DNA from: AP-16 sp036395835
GTDB lineage: Bacteria; Pseudomonadota; Alphaproteobacteria; Rhizobiales; Xanthobacteraceae
Length of the DNA: 33,338 bases
NCBI GenBank assembly: GCA_036395835.1
Contig: DASWCW010000138.1
Coordinates: 1 to 33,338 of the forward strand
Direction: 5' to 3'
Below, in pieces: positions 1-7,432 of this stretch; position 1 is the first letter of the stretch, and every line of letters starts with the position of its first letter. Under the pieces are notes generated by a model. That model saw only the letters and a list, made by a program, of their open reading frames with translations. It was not told where the DNA came from and made no database searches. The position numbers and the translations under genes are program-made.

Positions 1-4
1 GCAG

Positions 5-310
5 TCAAGCCCCAACGCCGCCTAGCGGCGCGCCGAAGGCGCGGGGCTTGAGGGCGAAGGCGCGGATCGAGCAATCATCCATGTTGCCGCGATGCGCCGT
101 TATCTGACACTGTCCGAGAGATCGAGTACCAATTTTTACACTTAACTCGGATACGAGAGCTTCCGCCCCGAAGCGCTCCACAAGCCCGAGCACGTCGATT
201 TGCGAAAGGTGCCAGCAAGTTCGGCACTCGAAAGCCAAAGCACCCCGCTCTATCACCAAGCGGAGCGTCCACTTGTCCACATCCCGCTCGTTTAAGTCGA
301 TCAACGCCAT
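5..310 (-). CDS. Small cysteine-containing protein of unknown function
   Basis: A 101-residue frame beginning MALIDLNERD. It has one clear CxxC pair (C29, C32, in ECRTCWH) and single cysteines near residues 68 and 80. This resembles short zinc-ribbon proteins of Rhizobiales in which a second CxxC would complete the metal site, but here the second pair looks degenerate. The frame stays open upstream to 430, but that stretch overlaps the start of the opposite-strand gene at 429, so the internal ATG at 310 is preferred. No good ribosome-binding site is visible. The DNA is less GC-rich than most of the window. It may be a real small gene or a decaying one; function unknown. Confidence 0.45.
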   Translation of the reverse strand: MALIDLNERDVDKWTLRLVIERGALAFECRTCWHLSQIDVLGLVERFGAEALVSELSVKIGTRSLGQCQITAHRGNMDDCSIRAFALKPRAFGAPLGGVGA

Positions 311-428
311 AAGCCGACACTTGACACGTTCCCTCTTTGTTCTCAAGATGCCGCTTTGGCACTCGCGCTTGAACAGCGCTAATGGTGTTCTAAATTCCTT
401 TCTCGGTCGTAGGCCCTGGGGCTGTGTC

Positions 429-602
429 ATGTCCGATCCACTGAAAAGAGCAAGAAAATACCGAGACCTCGCAGAAGAGTGTCTGCGTCTCTCGGAGATG
501 GCACCGACGGCAGAGTCTAAGGCTGAGTATCGGCTGATCGCCAGCCACTACGTCACTCTTGCCAAAGCCCAAGAATCGCTAGCCGCCAGTCCGGTCAAGT
601 AG
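429..602 (+). CDS. 57-residue helical protein of unknown function
   Basis: Encodes MSDPLKRARKYRDLAEEC and so on, a short charged helical protein with the pattern RAxKYRDLAEECLRLSEMA. Small proteins of this pattern are common and often multicopy in Bradyrhizobium relatives, and none has a known function that I recall. The frame is open from 273, but composition becomes protein-like only from the ATG at 429, and the upstream part overlaps the opposite-strand gene. There is no signal peptide or membrane segment. It lies in a relatively AT-rich pocket beside the tRNA gene. Confidence 0.6.
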   Translation: MSDPLKRARKYRDLAEECLRLSEMAPTAESKAEYRLIASHYVTLAKAQESLAASPVK

Positions 603-774
603 CCGAATCACTTGGTGCTCTTGGGGCGTGCAGGAAGGCTCGTGCGCTATTGGCGTCGCGCGTTTCGCTACACTAGTTCCCTTTGCATAGTTGAATTGAA
701 TTGAGGAGATGCTCAAAGCCGTGCCTATTCAGTGCCTAACGCTTTTGGTTTTTGAGCTAAGTCATTGATTTATT

Positions 775-851
775 TGGTAGCGGAGGAGGGACTCGAACCC
801 CCGACACACGGATTATGATTCCGCTGCTCTAACCAGCTGAGCTACTCCGCC
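775..851 (-). tRNA. tRNA-Met (CAT anticodon, probably elongator)
   Basis: Read on the minus strand, the 77 bases fold as a full cloverleaf: acceptor GGCGGAG/CTCCGCT, D arm GCTC/GAGC, anticodon stem GCGGA/TCCGT with loop ATCATAA (anticodon CAT), T arm with TTCGAGT loop, discriminator A and an encoded CCA. A CAT anticodon fits elongator tRNA-Met or lysidine-modified tRNA-Ile2; the GCGGAATCATAATCCG arm resembles the elongator Met tRNA of other Rhizobiales. The acceptor stem begins with a G-T pair rather than the mismatch of an initiator tRNA. Its 3' end faces the AT-rich pocket at 1-774. Confidence 0.93.
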
Positions 852-1220
852 ATTCGCGATTCGGCGCGGACCTTTGCGCCGATCGGCCGAAGAACGCGGG
901 CTTCCATCGAGCTTCAATATACCAAAAACGTGGATGGCCGGGACAAGCCCGGCCATGGCGACCTCTGGGCGTGATGCCGATGAGGTCGACGTTCACGGCG
1001 GTGATATAGGAAGCGCGAGGAAATGCTGTCAAGCCGAGCCCGGCCTGGAGATCGGCCGAGTCCCGCCCGCGGATTTCGCGACGCTCATCCGGGCTACGGG
1101 CTGCGGCTTCCGGGACCGGCCTTCCGCGCTCGGCCGGGCGCGGCCATCCCCGGCCGCCGCCGCTGCAGCTCTAGCTACCGGAAATGGCAGCGGGACCGTG
1201 ACCGATTGCGCGCGGATTCG
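852..1220. other. Gene-poor stretch with one palindrome
   Basis: About 370 bases between the tRNA and the small gene at 1221-1391. Open frames here have arginine/alanine/proline-rich composition typical of non-coding high-GC DNA, with no convincing start. The only structure seen is the palindromic repeat at 934-956. The part next to the tRNA must carry the tRNA promoter, but no clear -35/-10 pair could be picked out. Confidence 0.6.
934..956. repeat. Short palindromic repeat (REP-like)
   Basis: ATGGCCGGG, a five-base loop ACAAG, then CCCGGCCAT: a perfect 9-bp stem. Very similar palindromes are scattered between genes in Bradyrhizobium and related genomes, where they cause spurious annotated peptides. 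Only one copy was noticed in this window. There is no T-tract, so it is not a typical terminator. Confidence 0.65.
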
Positions 1221-1391
1221 TCATTGGTTCCCCGCGGTGCTCTTTGCCAGCTCCGCGCGCAATCGCTTCAGAACCTCGTAGATGCTCCGTGGCATGGCAC
1301 CGGAGTCATAGCGCGCCTCCAGCTGCGCGATCTCCGAGCGCAATCGCTCGGTTCGCGTCGGAAGACGCCGCAACTCAAACGGAGATTTCAT
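1221..1391 (-). CDS. 56-residue coiled-coil-like protein, unknown function
   Basis: Encodes MKSPFELRRLPTRTERL followed by a heptad-like helix (LRSEIAQLEARYDSG) and the tail IYEVLKRLRAELAKS. A GGAG motif lies about eight bases before the ATG at 1391, which is why this start is preferred over the longer frame from 1430. The protein is short, basic and helical, without signal peptide or membrane segment. The composition is clearly protein-like, unlike the overlapping frames on the other strand. Function unknown. Confidence 0.6.
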   Translation of the reverse strand: MKSPFELRRLPTRTERLRSEIAQLEARYDSGAMPRSIYEVLKRLRAELAKSTAGNQ

Positions 1392-1635
1392 CCAATACTC
1401 CAGTGAGAGATTTCCGCTTCTATACACCAATCACACGAATCATCGCGTGAAAGGACTATACGCCTTTTTGCCGGTCCGGCTTGCTGCCCGCGGCTTGCTG
1501 CCCGCGGCTCGCTCTCACGCCGCGCCGGGTTCTTCCCTCCCGCCAGATCACGTTTTGTGTCTGCCTTGTTGCGCTGCAGCATTTGCTACCTATCTATAGG
1601 GCGCAGGGGCAGCAGGTATCATAGGAGACGACTGC

Positions 1636-2031
1636 ATGAGCAATGTTTCGGCAAATACGCGAAGGCTCGCCGAACAGAGTGCAGCACGGGCCAAGAGCAC
1701 CTTCGACGAGGCGGGCGCCGCAACTGTGGAAGAAACGCGCCGGGCCGAACAGAGCGCTTTGACCGCCTTCAACGGGGCGCGGGAGTGCTATCTGAAGGTA
1801 CTGGAGATGGCGCAGGAAAATACGGTCACCGGCTTCGATCTTGCGCGTGAACTCGCGAGCGTCCAGACCCCACTGGAGTTCGTCGAGGTTTGGAACGCCT
1901 GGGCTCGCAGCGCGTACGATACCTTCTCGGAGCGGACAAAAGAACTGTCAGGCCTGGTGCAGAAGGTAGCGACTTCCACCGCGCAACCGCTTGCCAAGGG
2001 AGCGACCAGTCCGTTCCGTGTGGCATCGTAA
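1636..2031 (+). CDS. Phasin family protein
   Basis: A 131-residue, all-helical, alanine- and glutamate-rich protein with no signal peptide: MSNVSANTRRLAEQSAARAK, then FNGARECYLKVLEMAQENT and LASVQTPLEFVEVWNAWARSAYD. This is the pattern of Phasin_2 family proteins, which coat polyhydroxyalkanoate granules and influence their size and number. A GGAG box nine bases ahead of the ATG supports the start. No polyhydroxyalkanoate synthesis genes are nearby, so it is an orphan copy; Rhizobiales often carry several phasins. Granule binding is inferred from the family, not shown here. Confidence 0.85.
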   Translation: MSNVSANTRRLAEQSAARAKSTFDEAGAATVEETRRAEQSALTAFNGARECYLKVLEMAQENTVTGFDLARELASVQTPLEFVEVWNAWARSAYDTFSERTKELSGLVQKVATSTAQPLAKGATSPFRVAS

Positions 2032-2202
2032 TCAGTCCCAAAGATCGTGACGGGGCCCGGGCGCCCCCGCGCCCGGGCTTTCGTTGCTGTGAGCTGAGAC
2101 GCTTGGTGTCCCATCCATTGCAAAGCAGCATTTTCTTCCTATCTCATACATAGAGGGATTTCGTTCGCTCGATACACCAGACCTATGTAGATGGAGGTAG
2201 TC

Positions 2203-2409
2203 GTGTCGAATTCGAAAGAAGCCAAGACCCGTGCCGAGGCCAGCTTCAAACGCAAGCAAGACCAAGCTCGGGAGGGCACCAAAGCTTGGGCGGAATACCA
2301 AGCCCAGTACCGCGGCGTGGACGAGAAGATCGCGCGGTTGAAAGCACTCCGGTTGGCGAACCAGGCGGCGACCGAGGCCGCCGGCAAGCGCAGCAAGGGG
2401 AGCGCATGA
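2203..2409 (+). CDS. 68-residue basic helical protein, unknown function
   Basis: The start is taken as the GTG at 2203 because a GGAGG box lies at 2193-2197, five bases before it; an ATG at 2191 would overlap that box. The product (SNSKEAKTRAEASFKRKQ...) is lysine-, arginine- and alanine-rich, probably one long helix, with a core AKxxAEYQAQYR and KIARLKALRLA. Similar small proteins occur widely in Bradyrhizobium relatives without assigned function. It follows the phasin gene by about 170 bases in the same direction but need not share its transcript. Confidence 0.7.
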   Translation: MSNSKEAKTRAEASFKRKQDQAREGTKAWAEYQAQYRGVDEKIARLKALRLANQAATEAAGKRSKGSA

Positions 2410-2492
2410 TTGATTGATCCGCGGCGAATTTCCCGCAATGAAGCGCCTTGCGCCGTTTCGGCAATTCAGCCTCCGCGAGTCGACGATTGGGA

Positions 2493-2531
2493 TAAATCTT
2501 CGCGCTACATTAGGTTAAATCTTCGCGTTAC
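2493..2531. repeat. Two tandem 16-bp direct repeats, 23-bp period
   Basis: TAAATCTTCGCGCTAC (2493-2508) and TAAATCTTCGCGTTAC (2516-2531) match at 15 of 16 positions and start 23 bases apart, about two helical turns. They lie in a 290-base non-coding stretch between the end of the small gene at 2409 and the convergent end of pmtA at 2699. No gene starts nearby on either strand, so a regulatory role has no evident target. Confidence 0.6.
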
Positions 2532-2698
2532 CCTGTGCCGAGCGACCGTCAATCCAGCCAGCAGCCGTTACGGCAAGCAAGCTTTAAGGCAACCCTCGAA
2601 CAATCGAAAGATGTATGCCGCAAAATGGACTGGCTGTAAGGCACCGGGTTTTTAGGATTTTTTCAGCGCCGTGAGCCGGCCCTGCGGGCAGACTGACC

Positions 2699-3400
2699 TC
2701 AACGATCGGCCGCGCCCGTGCGCCCGCGCATATCGCGCGCCCCGTCTCCTCCCCCGTCCCCTGCCCCGTTGCGGGAAAACCGGATCAGCGAGAAATGCCC
2801 GAGCGGAGGCATGTCGCGACGCTCCAGCAGCGTGACCCCGCCGTGCTCGGCTGCCCAGCCTTCCAGACGTCGCCAGGGAAATTCCGGCCGCCAACCCAAG
2901 CGCCGCGCCACCGGCGCGAACGAATGCTCGAAGGTGCGGCGCACCCCGGCCTCGGCGCCGATGTGATTGACGAGAACGATCTCCCCGCCCGGCCGCAGGA
3001 CCCGCGCGAATTCATCGAGCGTGCGTTCCGGATTCGGCACGGCGGTAATCACATATTGCGCCACCACCACGTCGAAGGCGGCGTCGCGGAAGCCGAGATG
3101 TTGCGCATCCATGACCGCGAGCCCCTCGACGTGCGCGAGCGCCTCGGTTCCCACCCGGGCCCGCGCCTTGCGCAGCATCGGCCAGGAGAGATCGACCCCG
3201 ACGAGACGCACGCTGCGATCATAATCGGGCAGCGAGATGCCGGTGCCGACGCCGACTTCGAGAATGCGTCCGCCGAGTTTTTGCGCGGCATCGATCGCGG
3301 CGCGGCGGCCGCGGTCGAACACGGCGCCGAACACGAGGTCGTAAACGGGTGCCCAGCGCGCGTAGGCCTTGGCGACGGCCCGCTTATCGAGGTCGGCCAT
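2699..3400 (-). CDS. pmtA: SAM-dependent methyltransferase, PmtA-type phospholipid N-methyltransferase
   Basis: A 233-residue class I methyltransferase. It has the N-terminal AYARWAPVYDLVFGAVFDRGRR, motif I ILEVGVGTG at residues 46-54 for S-adenosylmethionine binding, an acidic VGVDLS at 67-72, and a post-motif LRPGGEIVLVNHI. The opening residues resemble the PmtA enzymes of Rhodobacter and Rhizobiales, which methylate phosphatidylethanolamine stepwise to phosphatidylcholine at the inner membrane. Family PmtA proteins are about 200 residues; here a glycine/arginine-rich tail adds about 20. It lies 30 bases downstream of mnmA on the same strand, probably co-transcribed. The exact substrate is inferred. 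Confidence 0.72.
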   Translation of the reverse strand: MADLDKRAVAKAYARWAPVYDLVFGAVFDRGRRAAIDAAQKLGGRILEVGVGTGISLPDYDRSVRLVGVDLSWPMLRKARARVGTEALAHVEGLAVMDAQHLGFRDAAFDVVVAQYVITAVPNPERTLDEFARVLRPGGEIVLVNHIGAEAGVRRTFEHSFAPVARRLGWRPEFPWRRLEGWAAEHGGVTLLERRDMPPLGHFSLIRFSRNGAGDGGGDGARDMRGRTGAADR

Positions 3401-3430
3401 GGCCCCCGCCCTCGGTCCGCCCCGATCCGC

Positions 3431-4615
3431 TCAGCCGCGCGCGGCGAGGAGCTCGCCCGGGCGCTCGCGCGCGTATGGGCCGGCGCTCAAAGCGCGCTTG
3501 ATGAAACCGCCGCCGAGCACGCGCGCCTGGCCATCGGCGGCATCGTAGAAGACGCAAGCCTGGCCGGGCGAGACGCCGTCCTCGCCCTCGAAGAGATCGA
3601 CCTCCACGCCTTCGGGGCCCTCGGCGAGCCCCGCCGGCTGCGGGGCGCGGGTCGAGCGCACCTTGACGAACACCTCGCGGCCGCGCGCCAGCGCAGCATC
3701 GATGTCGCCGTCGCCGAGCCAGTTCACGTCGCGCAGCAGGATTTTTCGCGTGGTCAGCGCGTCGCGCGGACCGACCACGACGCGACGGCTCTGCGCCTCG
3801 AGCCGCACGACGTAGAGCGGATAGCCGGCTGCGATCCCGATCCCGCGCCGCTGGCCGACCGTGAAATGGATGACGCCGTGGTGGCGGCCCAGCACCCGGC
3901 CGTCGAGATCGACGATCTCGCCGGGCTCCGCCGCGCCCGGCCGCAGCCGCTCGATCACGTCGGTATAGCGGCCGGAAGGAACGAAGCAGATGTCCTGGCT
4001 GTCGTGCTTGTCCGCGACGGCGAGGCCGAACCGGCGCGCAAGCTCGCGGACTTCGGCTTTCGAGCTCTCGCCGAGCGGGAAGCGCAGATGCTCGAGCTGC
4101 TCGCGCGTGGTCGCGAACAGGAAATAGCTCTGGTCGCGCTCCTGCTCGCGGGCGCGATAGAGCGCGCGCTCTCCCTCCGGGAGCCAGCGGCTGGCGACAT
4201 AATGCCCGGTTGCCAGCACGCTCGCGCCGAGTTCGCGCGCGGTCAACAACAGGTCGTGGAATTTGATCGCCTGGTTGCAGTCGACGCACGGCACCGGGGT
4301 CTCGCCGGCGGCATAGCTCTGCGCGAACCGATCGATCACCGCCTCCTGGAAGCGGCTCTCGTAGTCGAGCACGTAATGGGGAATGCCGATCCGCTCGGCG
4401 ACGAGTCGCGCGTCGTAGATGTCCTGTCCGGCGCAACAGGCGCCTTTGCGGTGCATCGCCTCGCCGTGATCGTAGAGCTGCAGCGTCACGCCCACCGCGT
4501 CATAGCCCTGGGACTTGAGCAGCGCCGCGGTCACCGACGAATCCACCCCGCCCGACATTGCGACGACGACGCGGGTCGATTCCGGCCGACCTTCCAATTC
4601 GAGGCTGTTGAGCAT
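3431..4615 (-). CDS. mnmA: tRNA-specific 2-thiouridylase MnmA
   Basis: MnmA makes the 2-thiouridine at position 34 of tRNAs for Lys, Glu and Gln, using ATP and persulfide sulfur in the cytoplasm. The 394-residue product has the PP-loop SGGVDSS at 21-27, the nucleophile cysteine C113 in CVDCNQAIKF, the second catalytic cysteine C210 in DSQDICFVPSGRY, and the later block VGQRRGIGIAAGYPLYV. The frame continues upstream to 4915, but conserved sequence begins just after the ATG at 4615, giving the usual family length. pmtA follows after 30 bases. There is no sign of truncation. Confidence 0.93.
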   Translation of the reverse strand: MLNSLELEGRPESTRVVVAMSGGVDSSVTAALLKSQGYDAVGVTLQLYDHGEAMHRKGACCAGQDIYDARLVAERIGIPHYVLDYESRFQEAVIDRFAQSYAAGETPVPCVDCNQAIKFHDLLLTARELGASVLATGHYVASRWLPEGERALYRAREQERDQSYFLFATTREQLEHLRFPLGESSKAEVRELARRFGLAVADKHDSQDICFVPSGRYTDVIERLRPGAAEPGEIVDLDGRVLGRHHGVIHFTVGQRRGIGIAAGYPLYVVRLEAQSRRVVVGPRDALTTRKILLRDVNWLGDGDIDAALARGREVFVKVRSTRAPQPAGLAEGPEGVEVDLFEGEDGVSPGQACVFYDAADGQARVLGGGFIKRALSAGPYARERPGELLAARG

Positions 4616-4907
4616 CGCCGCCGCGGCCTTCCCTGAGTTCCCGTTGAAGCGAGCGCACGCGCCGCGATGGATCGGGGCGAAAAGCTCGGATCCGGCAGCG
4701 ATTGGGCTTCCCGGGCCAGCCCGACCATACCGGGCTCCACCGCTTAATAATAGGGTGGGAGCGAGCGCGCGCAATCCATGCGCCGAGTACCTTTGGGTCG
4801 GCCCGGGGGCCGCAGTCGATTGCCAAGAGGCGGCCTCTGGCGAGAAAACGGCCCGTTTTCGGGGCAAAGCGCTCGATCGCCGTGATTTCCCAATTTGCCG
4901 CCACGGC
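4616..4907. other. Gene-free divergent region between mnmA and sciP
   Basis: About 290 bases with no convincing coding frame; with the CtrA-like box and leader it forms the 363-base gap between divergent mnmA and sciP. A small perfect inverted repeat, GAAAACG/CGTTTTC with a GCC loop, lies at 4844-4860. The mnmA promoter should be here, but I cannot pick it out by eye. Confidence 0.5.
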
Positions 4908-4922
4908 TTAGCCAAATTTTAA
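4908..4922 (+). promoter_or_regulatory. Candidate CtrA-binding box upstream of sciP
   Basis: TTAG, seven bases, then TTAA (TTAGCCAAATTTTAA), one base off the CtrA consensus TTAA-N7-TTAA. It ends 56 bases before the sciP ATG. In Caulobacter sciP is itself activated by CtrA, so this position makes sense. The call rests on sequence match and context only. Confidence 0.55.
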
Positions 4923-4978
4923 GCGGCGCCCCCTAGTCTCGGTCTCGCTTCAGGTTTGTCAGTTGCGTGAGAGTATCC

Positions 4979-5254
4979 ATGACCGAGCCGCATCGTCCGC
5001 GGGCCAAGTACGTCATCGGCCCTGACGGCAGTCCCCTCACCATCGCGGACCTGCCGGCTCCGGGCACGAAACGTTGGGTGATCCGGCGCAAGGCCGAAGT
5101 GGTGGCCGCCGTGCGCGGGGGGCTCCTGTCGCTCGAAGAGGCATGCAGCCGCTATACGCTGACGGTCGAGGAATTTCTGGCCTGGCAATATTCGATCGAC
5201 CGGCACGGGCTCGCCGGGCTGCGCACCACGCGAATTCAGCAATACCGCCAGTGA
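4979..5254 (+). CDS. sciP: SciP (DUF1153), inhibitor of CtrA-dependent transcription
   Basis: A 91-residue protein, MTEPHRPRAKYVIGPDGSPL then LPAPGTKRWVIRRKAEVVAA and RGGLLSLEEACSRYTLTVEEF. This matches SciP, a small helix-turn-helix protein that in Caulobacter binds CtrA/DNA and represses CtrA-activated genes in G1. The conserved region starts right at the ATG at 4979, so this is preferred over an in-frame GTG at 4967. A CtrA-like box lies just upstream, and ctrA is about 3.3 kb away. A hairpin at 5265-5280 follows the stop. Cell-cycle function is inferred from the family. Confidence 0.92.
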   Translation: MTEPHRPRAKYVIGPDGSPLTIADLPAPGTKRWVIRRKAEVVAAVRGGLLSLEEACSRYTLTVEEFLAWQYSIDRHGLAGLRTTRIQQYRQ

Positions 5255-5264
5255 ATTGGGCGAC

Positions 5265-5280
5265 CGCCCGCCAGCGGGCG
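5265..5280 (+). terminator. Possible sciP terminator hairpin
   Basis: CGCCCG, loop CCAG, CGGGCG, beginning ten bases after the sciP stop codon. There is no T-tract, so it would be an imperfect intrinsic terminator at best. Confidence 0.35.
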
Positions 5281-5408
5281 AGCCTGCCGCCGGCCGCTGA
5301 CCCGGGGGTCGACGCGCGCTCGCCACGCGACCCGCCGGCGCCGGTTCGGCCACTGCCTACCCCATTCCCACCCGCACCACCCCATCCCACCCGCACATGC
5401 GGCCCGGC

Positions 5409-5433
5409 GGAACTTTCCCGGGCCTCGGGCGTT
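5409..5433 (+). promoter_or_regulatory. EcfG-type (general stress) promoter match
   Basis: GGAAC, a 16-base spacer and CGTT, an exact match to the known alphaproteobacterial EcfG consensus GGAAC-N16/17-CGTT. It points at the small membrane protein gene starting at 5565. The 5' leader would be roughly 125 bases. The remainder of 5255-5564 holds no other gene that I can support. Confidence 0.6.
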
Positions 5434-5564
5434 TGCTGGCTCAGCCGCGCCGACCGATAGGAGCGCGGCGGGGGGCTAGGTGAGCGGGAGTCGTTGCGTT
5501 CGAGAATCGTGAACCTTTTTCGCTAGTTGAGCGACGAAGGGCCATGGGACCTCGGGAGAACGCC

Positions 5565-5774
5565 ATGAACTACTCCCTGCTGTCGGCCGATCGCAACACG
5601 CATCTCAAGATCGTGTCGCTCGCGCTGATCGCGGCGATCGCCGTGGTCGTCGTTGGAATTACCGCGCGGCTCACCGACAACATGAGTGCGGCGCGGTTCG
5701 AGATCGGCGCGCCGGTCCTCAAGGCCGGCAAGCCCGCGACCTACACGCGGGCGGACGTCCCCTCCGTGCGCTGA
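5565..5774 (+). CDS. 69-residue single-pass membrane protein, unknown function
   Basis: MNYSLLSADRNTHLKIVSLA continues into one hydrophobic segment at about residues 17-36 and a polar tail with APVLKAGKPATYTRADV. A GGGAG box lies a few bases before the ATG at 5565; an upstream in-frame ATG at 5544 lacks one. Proteins of this layout are common in Bradyrhizobium relatives but have no assigned role. The exact EcfG-type promoter match at 5409-5433 suggests expression in the general stress response, which is inference. It is convergent with the anti-sigma factor gene at 5808. Confidence 0.75.
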   Translation: MNYSLLSADRNTHLKIVSLALIAAIAVVVVGITARLTDNMSAARFEIGAPVLKAGKPATYTRADVPSVR

Positions 5775-5807
5775 TCCGCCCAAGTTCGCTCGATCACTTC
5801 CGGCAGC

Positions 5808-6722
5808 TCACGGGGTCTGGTCGCGAAATCCGATCGGCGTCACCTGGATCAGCTTGCCCGAGTAGAGCATGGGCCCGCTCGGCGTGCCGGTCCGCGAGCC
5901 GCCCTCCGGCTCGAGCGAGACCAAATAGGTCGCCGAGTGGAGGATGACCGGATCAAAGGCCGCGAGCTGCGGTCGCGTGTACTCCTCCGTGCCGATCACG
6001 CCGAGCGACCGCGGCGAGGAAAATTTGCTGGAAATGAGCCAGAGCTGATAGCTCTTGCCGGCCTGCGGCGGCGCGCTGACGTTGCGCACCATCACGGTGC
6101 GACGTTCGAGATCGAAGCTGAGCAGAAATGCGGGCTGGAACCCATCCTTTTCCAGCACGGCCACGAATTGCGCCGGCTTCGGCGAGGGGATTTCCACCGT
6201 CTTGGCGACTTCGAGCGTCTTCATCTTGGGCCGCAGCTCGGGCGGCAGCGATTCGGGCCGCAGCTCGCGAAAAACGCCGAATCCGGCACCTGCCGCGGCG
6301 ATGAGGAGGAGCCACAGCGCAAGCTTGCGCCAGCGGCGGACGCGCCGCCGCAGCCGCAGAATTTCGCGGCTGCGGTCCTCGGCAATCGGCTGCTCCGCGG
6401 CGGGCTCCGGCGCGGGGGCTCGCAGGTCCTCGAAGCTCGTCGGCTCCTGCAGAAGCTCTGCCGCAGGCGCTGCCAAGTTCTCGGCCGGCGCCACGCCGGC
6501 AATGCCCGCCTTGATGCGGCCCCAGATGTCCGGCGGCGGCTCGACCGCGGCGACCAGCACGTTGAGCTCGCCCAGCCGCCGTTCCCAGGCGCGAACCGTC
6601 GCCGCAAACCCGGTATCCATCGCCACCAAGGCCCGCGCGCGGGCACGCTCCTCGGCATCGAGCGTGCCCAGCACGTACTCGGCCGCGAGCAATTCCTGCT
6701 CATCGAGATTGGATTCCATCAT
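5808..6722 (-). CDS. Anti-sigma factor, RskA/anti-sigma-K type
   Basis: A 304-residue membrane protein. The N-terminal cytoplasmic part, with LLAAEYVLGTLDAEERARAR at residues 11-30, is the sigma-binding pattern of anti-sigma-K (RskA) proteins. A basic stretch and one membrane segment follow at about 134-151. The C-terminal part (FVAVLEKDGFQPAFLLSF, GKSYQLWLIS, YLVSLEPEGGS) matches the extracytoplasmic RskA domain. There is no zinc-binding HxxxCxxC motif. Its ATG overlaps the TGA of the sigma gene (ATGA), so the two are translationally coupled. Its likely role is holding the adjacent sigma factor inactive until a signal releases it. Confidence 0.88.
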   Translation of the reverse strand: MMESNLDEQELLAAEYVLGTLDAEERARARALVAMDTGFAATVRAWERRLGELNVLVAAVEPPPDIWGRIKAGIAGVAPAENLAAPAAELLQEPTSFEDLRAPAPEPAAEQPIAEDRSREILRLRRRVRRWRKLALWLLLIAAAGAGFGVFRELRPESLPPELRPKMKTLEVAKTVEIPSPKPAQFVAVLEKDGFQPAFLLSFDLERRTVMVRNVSAPPQAGKSYQLWLISSKFSSPRSLGVIGTEEYTRPQLAAFDPVILHSATYLVSLEPEGGSRTGTPSGPMLYSGKLIQVTPIGFRDQTP

Positions 6723-7255
6723 GATCCGAGACACTCACGGATCCGCAGCAGACTGCCGCGCAGCGACACTTTGACGTTGTCGAGCCCGGTTTCGAATCGG
6801 GCCGCGAGCTGCTCGCGGCTCCAGCCGCTGTAGTAGGCCAGCAGCACCAGTCGCCGATGCTCCGGCTCGAGCTCGCCGAGGCAGGCGAGCAGGTGCCGAA
6901 GCTCCTCCGTGATGTGGGGATCCACCGGACCGGACTCCTCCGCGCTCACGTCCGGCGTTTCCGCTGCCTCGTCGGGCATACCGGGATTGCGCACGAGATC
7001 GAGAGCCCGGCTGCGCGCGATCGCCACCATCCAGGTGATCGGGGTGGCGACCCGGGAGTCGAACTCGGCCGCGCCGCGCCAAATCCTCAGGTAACAATCC
7101 TGCATGACTTCGGCGGCGAGGTCGGGTCGGCGCAGAATCCGCAGCACCACCCCATAGAGCCTGGCCCGGGTCGCGTCATAAACCCGCTCGAACGCCGCCG
7201 TATCGCCCTTGGCCACGGCCGCGAGCAGCCACACCATTTCGTCCGACGTCAGCAT
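6719..7255 (-). CDS. ECF RNA polymerase sigma factor (SigK-like)
   Basis: A two-domain ECF sigma factor of 178 residues. Region 2 includes FERVYDATRARLYGVVLRIL, the DLAAEVMQDCYLRIW core and TPITWMVAIARSRALDLVR. Region 4 has LGELEPEHRRLVLLAYYSG followed by the helix-turn-helix SREQLAARFETGLDNVKVSL. The ATG at 7255 is chosen because AGGGG lies five bases upstream and the family usually starts here; the frame itself is open to 7348. Overlap with the anti-sigma gene marks a sigma/anti-sigma operon. It is SigK-like rather than EcfG-like because its partner is RskA-type. Target promoters are unknown. Confidence 0.9.
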   Translation of the reverse strand: MLTSDEMVWLLAAVAKGDTAAFERVYDATRARLYGVVLRILRRPDLAAEVMQDCYLRIWRGAAEFDSRVATPITWMVAIARSRALDLVRNPGMPDEAAETPDVSAEESGPVDPHITEELRHLLACLGELEPEHRRLVLLAYYSGWSREQLAARFETGLDNVKVSLRGSLLRIRECLGS

Positions 7256-7432
7256 GAGACCCCTGTCGTCGCTCTGCGGGCCGAGCGCGTCGCGCCGGAT
7301 ATAGCCGGGCAAGCGCCGCCGCGTCGAGCCCCCGGGGTCGGGGGTCATAAGTCAGGGTCGGAGGTCGGAGCTCAGAAACCTGGCTTCCGGCTTCTGTAGC
7401 CGGCTTCCGGACCGACTTCGGATTACGGATGC

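Noticed and set aside
709..768. A 19-codon ORF after GAGGAG near the tRNA
   Set aside because: The GAGGAG touches the ATG with no spacer, so initiation is unlikely; no other support.
2795..4636. A 613-residue open frame on the + strand opposite pmtA and mnmA
   Set aside because: It is antisense to two well-supported genes; its His/Asp/Arg/Ala-rich composition is the usual mirror of high-GC coding DNA.
4616..4915. An N-terminal extension of MnmA by 100 residues
   Set aside because: MnmA proteins begin just before the PP-loop; the extension is not conserved-looking and has no better start.
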